Source: Hyphochytrium catenoides (Eukaryota; Sar; Hyphochytriomycetes; Hyphochytriales; Hyphochytriaceae). From it: DNA of 28,383 nucleotides. Location: assembly GCA_900088475.1 (NCBI GenBank), contig FLMG01003716.1:1-28383 (forward strand), in the 5' to 3' direction. Shown here piece after piece: positions 23,151-28,383 of the stretch. The notes below the pieces were generated by a model. It made no database searches. It was not told the DNA's origin and saw only the letters and a program-made list of their open reading frames with translations. Each line of letters opens with the position of its first letter. The stretch's first letter is position 1. Position numbers and translations under genes: made by a program.

Positions 23151-24207
23151 TCATGATAGCAGCGGTGTCCGCTCATCGGAGTAAAGGATGGAGTCGCTCG
23201 AATATCTCTGCAACTGCTGCTTCTTCTTCTGCGTTTCCACTAAGTAGACAGCGCCTGAAGCTACCATCGTCAACAAGTAGACAAGAGCTGTAGAGAGTGG
23301 TTAGGCGTAAAAAGAAACAATGGTGGCAAAAGCACTTGCAACCCCATATTTACCTCCATAGTAACAGCCATGGCCTGCCACCTTGATGTCCTTCACACCC
23401 GATACATATAGCGGCTGCGTATCCAAGAGGAGGCCAACAAATGTCTGTTGTTCACCATAAACCGTCATGAGAATTAGAAAGCGCAGGTTCAGGGAAAATT
23501 AAGGGTTCACCTACCAAGAACACTATTCCACAGAAAGAGAAGAGCCCACAGCAAGCGCCCCCTAGTTGATGGATAAGCGGAGATCCTGTCAGTTCCCACA
23601 ATAGATTCCTGGCGTCCAGTAAACTACATAGAATAGCTCAACTTACAAGCGCCCCTATCCATATCTCCTTGGCTCCAAAGGCAAAGTATATGCTGCCGTC
23701 GAGCTTGTCCCTGCAATAGAACTCCACGTTACTTGCCATCAGTTAAACCTGACTCACTGACCTTTGCGTTGCTCACCTGACACTGTACGGAATCAGCTCC
23801 CGTAACCTCTAGAGCCAAATACAAGCCCACCTAACCTAACGGAAGATAGTACGTCTCGATGGGTTCCAACCTCAGGTGAATGAGCTAGATATGCAAAGGA
23901 ACGGCACACGGATTCCGCGTCTTGGTAAGCTACAGCGCCTGCAGAAGTGCTTGAGGTCCCACAGGCACAGCTGTTGCCGATAGTGAAGATTGAAGAAGAT
24001 GTAGAAGATGACGACCAGCAGCAGACAAGGGAAAGAGCGGGCAAGAATCCGCGCTTTCCTCTTGCCGTCGGACTAAACCTCAGTCATCCCCCGGAACCGA
24101 ATCCTTGTAGATTCGGAATATGCTATCCCAGTTCATCCAGAATCATAATAGGATTAGCCATAAGCCGAATTAGTACTGAAACACTTATTCTGAGGATTCT
24201 CAGCCAT
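23151..24207 (-). CDS. Multi-span membrane protein with C-terminal di-leucine motif, 203 aa
   Basis: Exons 24207-24185, 24060-23871, 23808-23777, 23710-23643, 23585-23515, 23444-23354 and 23287-23151 join in phase (612 nt, TGA). The start MAENPQNK has G at -3 and +4. Residues about 10-50 are Ser/Cys/Thr-rich and hydrophobic, perhaps a signal anchor. Three later hydrophobic spans contain SIYFAFGAKEIWIGALV, CCGLFSFCGIVFLTFVGLLL and ALVYLLTMVASGAVYLV, with GHGCYYG in the last loop. The cytosolic tail is KKK-rich and ends SDERTPLLS, a (D/E)xxxL(L/I)-type acidic di-leucine signal as used for endosome or lysosome/vacuole sorting. The last three exons are well fixed by the continuous hydrophobic frame; the join between 23643 and 23585 needs a GTTGAG donor, and 23871/23808 a GTTGGA donor, so these are less sure. 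No family is recognised. Confidence 0.6.
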
Positions 24208-24855
24208 GACTTTTGACTTTGGGTACTGCAAGAGAAAGAGAGGGAGAAAGATTGGAAGAGAGATACAGTAGAGTCAGCGTGAGAGAGAGAGTGGCAATGG
24301 GATAGGAAAGAGTAAAAGAGAAAGAGAGAGAGAGACAGAGTGTGAGAGAGACAGAGTGTGAGAGAGAGAGAAGAGAGAAGAGAGAAGAGGGAAGAGAGAG
24401 AGAGAGTGCCGTCTTCAACTCCGAGCCTGGACATATTTTTAGACGACAGAGGCGTCTGTCGCTGCGTCTCTGCGTCTCTGCAGCTCTGGCCCGCGTTTGA
24501 TCGTCCTCAGACGATGAGTTGCACATCAGAGAAGGTCTTTAAGATCTATAACGCAGAAGTAATGTGCAGTCCATTCCGTCGAGATGTGCCTCTGATCGCT
24601 GCCCTTCTGTCGGTGGCTGCTGACTGCTGGTGCCAGTAGCAGAGGGCGACCGATCATCACTCCTTGGTGTAGTGAGCTGACTAAGTCTCATCTTTCGTCT
24701 TTTTCCTCTTTGAGACTATACTCTTAGTTCTAATAAGAAGCTGCGCTTAGGCCCATGAGACGATGAGTAAGCCTACTAAGACGAGGATACGGTCCTTGGG
24801 GTTGGAGGCTTCAATAGAGTAAACTGGTTGGTCCGGACAACTCGCTGTAGGGGCG
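24208..24855. promoter_or_regulatory. Divergent promoter region with GA-rich tract
   Basis: 648 nt between the head-to-head membrane-protein gene (-) and waaA (+). It holds a GA-rich tract (24231-24411) and a short frame from ATG 24514 to TAG 24639 (41 codons, MSCTSEKVFKIYNAEVMCSP at its start) that could be an upstream ORF of waaA or chance. Confidence 0.45.
24231..24411. repeat. GA-rich imperfect microsatellite
   Basis: GAGA runs with GTGT, GGAA and ACAGAGTG interruptions, including two near-identical copies of GAGAGAGACAGAGTGTGA around 24327-24364. Confidence 0.85.
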
Positions 24856-27709
24856 ATGGCGAGCCGCCCTATATTACTTGAGGTCTATCGCACAGTCACG
24901 AACTTGGCCAGTCCCGTGCTTCTCTGGTACAGGAGGCGCCATATTCGCCTCAAAGGTGGTGGGCAAAGGCTCCTGCAAGAGATATCAGGAAGCCCCTCCT
25001 ATCCTCGCCCTGGTAAGCAGTCGTGAGGTATCTCAAGATCCTCTACCTCAGTGATATAACATTCTTCATCCCCTGGTACTCCGCCACTCAGAGTCGTCAA
25101 AAGTCCTTTGGATTCACGCAGCGTCAGTAGGTCCGTGAACTGTGGTCTCGTGACCTAGGGGTCTCTATTACCTAACTGCTCTGCCTATAATAGGAGAAAG
25201 TCTATCTGCCATACCTCTGATACGCTTCCTACTTGCCAAGAAGTATGCCTCGAACATTGTTCTTACCACCAGCACTGTGGCAGCTCGCAAACTAATGCCT
25301 AAGTTGCTGCCAAAGGTACCAAAGAGGACGGAAAGAGATGAGCCTATTGCTTAGAGGATTGAAACAGTGATACAACGTAGAGAAAGTTGAGAGAGAAATG
25401 GCTGGAGCTGGCAGACAAATGCCAACAAAGGAGTAAGAGAGCTAGGATAGATCGCAGCATGGAGATGCCTCTTCAGCGACTTGACGAGCTCCGACGTATC
25501 TTGTAGGATGCTGTCTGTCAGCTTGCCCCATTTGACTTAGAGAAATGCGTTGAAAGCTTCTTGGACCATTGGTCACCTCGGTAGGCCAGCCCGAACCATT
25601 CTCCTCCTGCTTGCCCGCCTTAATGTGCAGGTCGTCTTCACCCTCTGCTCCACCTGGCCTTGTCTAATATCCCCATGTCTAAAGAGCAGCTATCTGGATT
25701 GAGTCCGAGTTATGGCCCAACATGATGCTAACGACGCAACAAAGAAAGGTGCAAAGATCGATGTTTTTCTGCATGTTCCAGTGCTTTCTCGGGGTGATCT
25801 TCTTCCTGGTCACTCAGATCTTTCTGTGGGGCTATGTGGCTCTGCGAACTGAACTTCATTGCAGGTCCCAATGGCTCTAGTCAATGGAAGGATGTCAGTA
25901 GTATCATTCAGGCGATGGCATACTGGTCCTGCGCACACAGTAGCTCAGTATCTGCTTTCTCAGTTTGGTCTTGTTCTTTGTCAGTCTCCTCAGGTATGTA
26001 TTAGACAATGACAGATGTAGGAGAAGTAGGGACCTCCGAATGCTAGGTAGGGCTAGGAGACGATCGAGGTGTACTCAGCGAGAGAAAGGGGGGAAGATAT
26101 TCTCGACCAACTTCAAACAGTTCATCTGGCACTGGGACCTCAGGATTGCGCCAGATTCGAGATTCTTGGCGCGGCATTTCCGACGTATGTTGGCAACCTT
26201 AAGCTCGGTAGGTTTGCAACTCTAGTTAGCGAAGAGCTACGCGTGGACCAAGAGGTTTAATTGGAGAGCGTGTGGCGAAAGCGGGCCTCTTCACTGTGAT
26301 AGAGAGCAGGTCTAGAGTAAAGCGAGAGGAAGATTGCAAACGCTTTAGCACGCCACGAGGCCAGTGCAATAAGTTGCAATAAGTGTTTAATGCTCATTGG
26401 TGGAAACATTTACTGGCGACCTCTTACTGGCGACCCTTTACCGGCGACCCTGACTTCTCCCTTTATCCAGCTGGCGAGAGCGGACATCCTGATTCTGACC
26501 TTTCCACAAGGATGACAAGAGTTATAGGGAAAAGGAGCGCTTGGATAGCAGCTAGCACGCACAAGGGAGAGGAGGAACTGATATTGCAGGTCTTGCACCC
26601 CGCACATTTTTATCTCTCGAGTAAACTCTATACTAAGCTGTCTTTGGCATGTAGGCCCATCTGGCTCTTCAAAGAACCAAAGAGCTCTCGGACCTCCTCC
26701 TCATTCTTATACCTCGTCATCCAGAACGACTACGGGAGGTGACGGCACTGCTCAAGGTTGGCATGTCAATGGTCTGCGCCTTGACCTAACGCCTCACATA
26801 CAATGGCATTGTCCCCTCACCTTTAGAGGCACAAGTGCGACTTCTCCTTACATTCAAGAAGCATACCTGAGCCCGGGGTTGATGTTTACGTAGTTGATAC
26901 TCTGGTGAGCTCAACTGTTCTCATGTAACCCCAATTTCCCTGCTGCACCTTTTGGTTGCTATGTCTCCCTTCGACAGTGCTCTGTGTGTTCCACCCTTGT
27001 CTTGTCTTATCTAAGTGACTCTCCCCTTCCTTCATTCTGCCAGGGTGAGGCGGCAAAGTTCTATCATTTTGCCCGGATAGCCTTTGTGGGGGGCTCCCTC
27101 ATACCCAGGGGCGGCCACAACATCCTTGAAGCCCTAACAGCAGGGTACATTAAGAAAGTCTAGCCCCCTCGTGGCCTCTAGCTCACCTAAGCTTTGTCTA
27201 AACTTCTCGCTTGACAATCCGCCTCTTGGCCTTGTTACAAACCACCTGACTTGGCAAATGCAACGGCTTCCTTATTCGCCCTGCTGACCTCTTTCGCTTT
27301 CTCTTATCAATTCTTTGCAAGATGCTCCTTATCACTTATCCCATGCCCATCTGGTCCTAGGTGCTCTGTCCTTCACGGCCCTTCTATGGAGAACTTTGCA
27401 CATATCCGAGACTCGATTAGGCGGAAGTTAGATCACGCTAAAGATGCCGGAAAGATTATGGCGGGAAGGCGGGTGTGCCAGGAAGTGGAAACGGTAGAGG
27501 ACATAGTTCGGCGGGCACGAGAAGTGCTAGTGGCAGATGACAGAACGACCGAAGAATGCCGACACCTCGCCTTAGATATTTCATCACAAATGCGCCAGGA
27601 GAGTAAAGGAAACATTGAGAGGCGAGTTGCAGGATGGCTAGCGGCAGAACTTGGTGAGCATCAAGCTTATTCAAAGAGCATAGAACAGGAACATATAAAA
27701 GAGCTATAA
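24856..27709 (+). CDS. waaA: 3-deoxy-D-manno-octulosonic acid (Kdo) transferase, WaaA/KDTA
   Basis: Twelve exons: 24856-25012, 25092-25130, 25194-25315, 25507-25580, 25685-25748, 25865-25993, 26144-26207, 26471-26589, 26655-26756, 26827-26904, 27044-27144, 27361-27709. They give 465 aa, close to bacterial WaaA (about 425). Landmarks: [12 protein letters not shown] with the catalytic-base Glu at residue 67; [31 protein letters not shown] then [56 protein letters not shown]. This is the GT30 glycosyltransferase that moves Kdo from CMP-Kdo onto lipid A precursor in bacteria; plant and algal homologues (KDTA) are known, usually organellar. The N-terminus ([20 protein letters not shown]) is hydrophobic with Arg, which suits a transit peptide or membrane anchor. 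The ATG context is strong (G at -3, +4). Exon 9 ends with an unusual GTTGGC donor. The last exon may instead be cut at 27653 (GTGAGC). Confidence 0.93.
26411..26452. repeat. Three tandem 14-bp units in a waaA intron
   Basis: TACTGGCGACCTCT, TACTGGCGACCCTT and TACCGGCGACCCTG follow one another at a period of 14 nt, just before the 3' splice site at 26470. The exon that follows begins CTGGCGA, echoing the unit. Confidence 0.85.
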
Positions 27710-27798
27710 CTTAATGAGATTTGGACTCAGCTAAGTGGGTTCTTAGGTGAATACATAATAGACATAGAGAGCTTTCAACCTTGTCATGGAGCTGCTAG

Positions 27799-28028
27799 GT
27801 ACTGCCGCATTAGGAAGGTCACATCCTGAAGCCTATCGCCGGCTGCAAGAGATAAAGCAGATACACGACCCTAATTCATATATAGAAAGAAACAGGCCTA
27901 GGAGGAGGAGAGATGCTTGCTTCGATTCGAGGAATATGTTGATAGATACACGAGTTATGCAAGAAGAGCAGCATAATACTAGGCAAAAGCCCGATGACAG
28001 ATATATTTCCCAGTGGATTACTTCTTAG
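27799..28028 (+). other. Possible additional 3' exon of waaA
   Basis: If waaA is spliced from a consensus donor at 27653 (CTTG/GTGAGC) to the acceptor CTGCTAG at 27798, the phase matches and 75 further codons follow to TAG 28026-28028, giving 523 residues. The extension is basic and polar (EAYRRLQEIKQIHDPNSYIE, then Arg-rich, then Gln/Asp-rich). It matches nothing I know in WaaA. The same frame opens with an ATG at 27786, so it could also be a small separate ORF. Confidence 0.4.
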
Positions 28029-28210
28029 ATAGGAAAGATAAAGCAGATGGATAAGAGAAGAAGAAAGCCAAGCAGAGAAAGAGAAGCGAGAAGGGACCGC
28101 ACGGAAAGAGAGGGCTGACATGGGGTCATAAATTATGTTCCTGTAGGATTCCCATCCGCTCTCTTCCGGGCACGGGGCCCCTGCTATCCGTCCTCAAGGC
28201 ATCTGGCCTC

Positions 28211-28383
28211 TTAGTAGGGCCGATAACTGCGATCTGCCCTTGCAGCCTGCTGTTGATGGCTACGATAGTTCTGATAGCCTCCTCCTCCACCTCCGTATCC
28301 TTCGTTTCCGCCGTAGCCATAGCCCTCATAGCCCTGGCCATCATCTCCTGCTCCTTGACCGCCCTGGCCGTAGCCGCCGTAGC
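28211..28383 (-). CDS. Gly/Tyr-rich protein, C-terminal part (gene runs off the window)
   Basis: The minus-strand frame open at the window edge reads repeated Tyr-Gly units (YGGYGQGGQG, EGYGYGGNEGYGGGGGGY), then a Gln/Arg/Ser tail ending YRPY and TAA at 28211-28213. Such tails are typical of glycine-rich RNA-binding proteins (RRM followed by a Gly/Tyr-rich low-complexity region), but the RRM would lie outside the window, so the family is only inferred. No intron is needed in the visible 173 nt. Confidence 0.7.
   Translation of the reverse strand, partial: YGGYGQGGQGAGDDGQGYEGYGYGGNEGYGGGGGGYQNYRSHQQQAARADRSYRPY

Noticed and set aside
26069-26143. Possible longer waaA exon 7 (reading [16 protein letters not shown] upstream of 26144)
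   Set aside because: Open and in phase, but bacterial WaaA has no insertion here; splicing to GAT at 26144 restores the family sequence [15 protein letters not shown].
1-28383. CRISPR arrays, bacterial operons, rRNA, insertion sequences
   Set aside because: No spaced direct repeats, no polycistronic bacterial layout, no rRNA-like stretches and no transposase-like frames were seen; tRNA genes were looked for by eye only and none was evident.

Overview
This window comes from an intron-rich nuclear genome of a eukaryote. Nearly every gene must be assembled from short exons joined by GT-AG introns of roughly 50-450 nt. Splice phases check out codon by codon, so most models below are complete reading frames. 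The organism cannot be named from sequence alone. A bacterial-type Kdo transferase (waaA/KDTA), known among eukaryotes from plants and algae, sits beside MLH1, a Tubby-domain protein and an E2-like protein, which suggests a photosynthetic or formerly photosynthetic protist. Long (CT)n/(GA)n tracts are abundant and lie mainly in promoter regions.

Layout: 1-2477 is low-complexity non-coding sequence. 2478-3641 (+) encodes a 167-aa single-span membrane protein. 4096-6559 (-) is an 11-exon nitronate monooxygenase-type FMN enzyme of 332 aa. 6560-8096 is a divergent promoter region with a small ORF and long CT tracts. 8097-11435 (+) encodes an E2-like (UBC fold) protein, directly followed by a Tubby C-terminal domain (to 14492). 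Splice phase and the nature of the ~120-nt gap suggest these may be one gene, an E2-Tubby fusion. 14833-19544 (-) is a complete 16-exon MLH1 (764 aa). 19698-20223 (-) is a small unknown gene. 20423-21022 (-) is an intronless single-span, Lys-rich coiled-coil protein. 21023-21996 is a CT/GA-rich promoter region. 21997-23078 (-) and 23151-24207 (-) are two closely spaced unknown genes, the second a multi-span membrane protein with a C-terminal di-leucine signal. 24856-27709 (+) is waaA/KDTA, with a possible extra 3' exon to 28028. 28211 to the window end (-) is the C-terminus of a Gly/Tyr-rich protein.

The genes do not form one pathway. They cover DNA mismatch repair (MLH1), Kdo transfer, nitronate oxidation, ubiquitin/Tubby biology and membrane proteins of unknown role. 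The main point of interest is the E2-like protein: it keeps the catalytic Cys, has a Ser in place of the HPN Asn, is followed by several CxxC pairs, and may be fused to a Tubby domain. A second is the repeated use of an unusual GTTGR 5' splice site, supported by homology at one WaaA junction.
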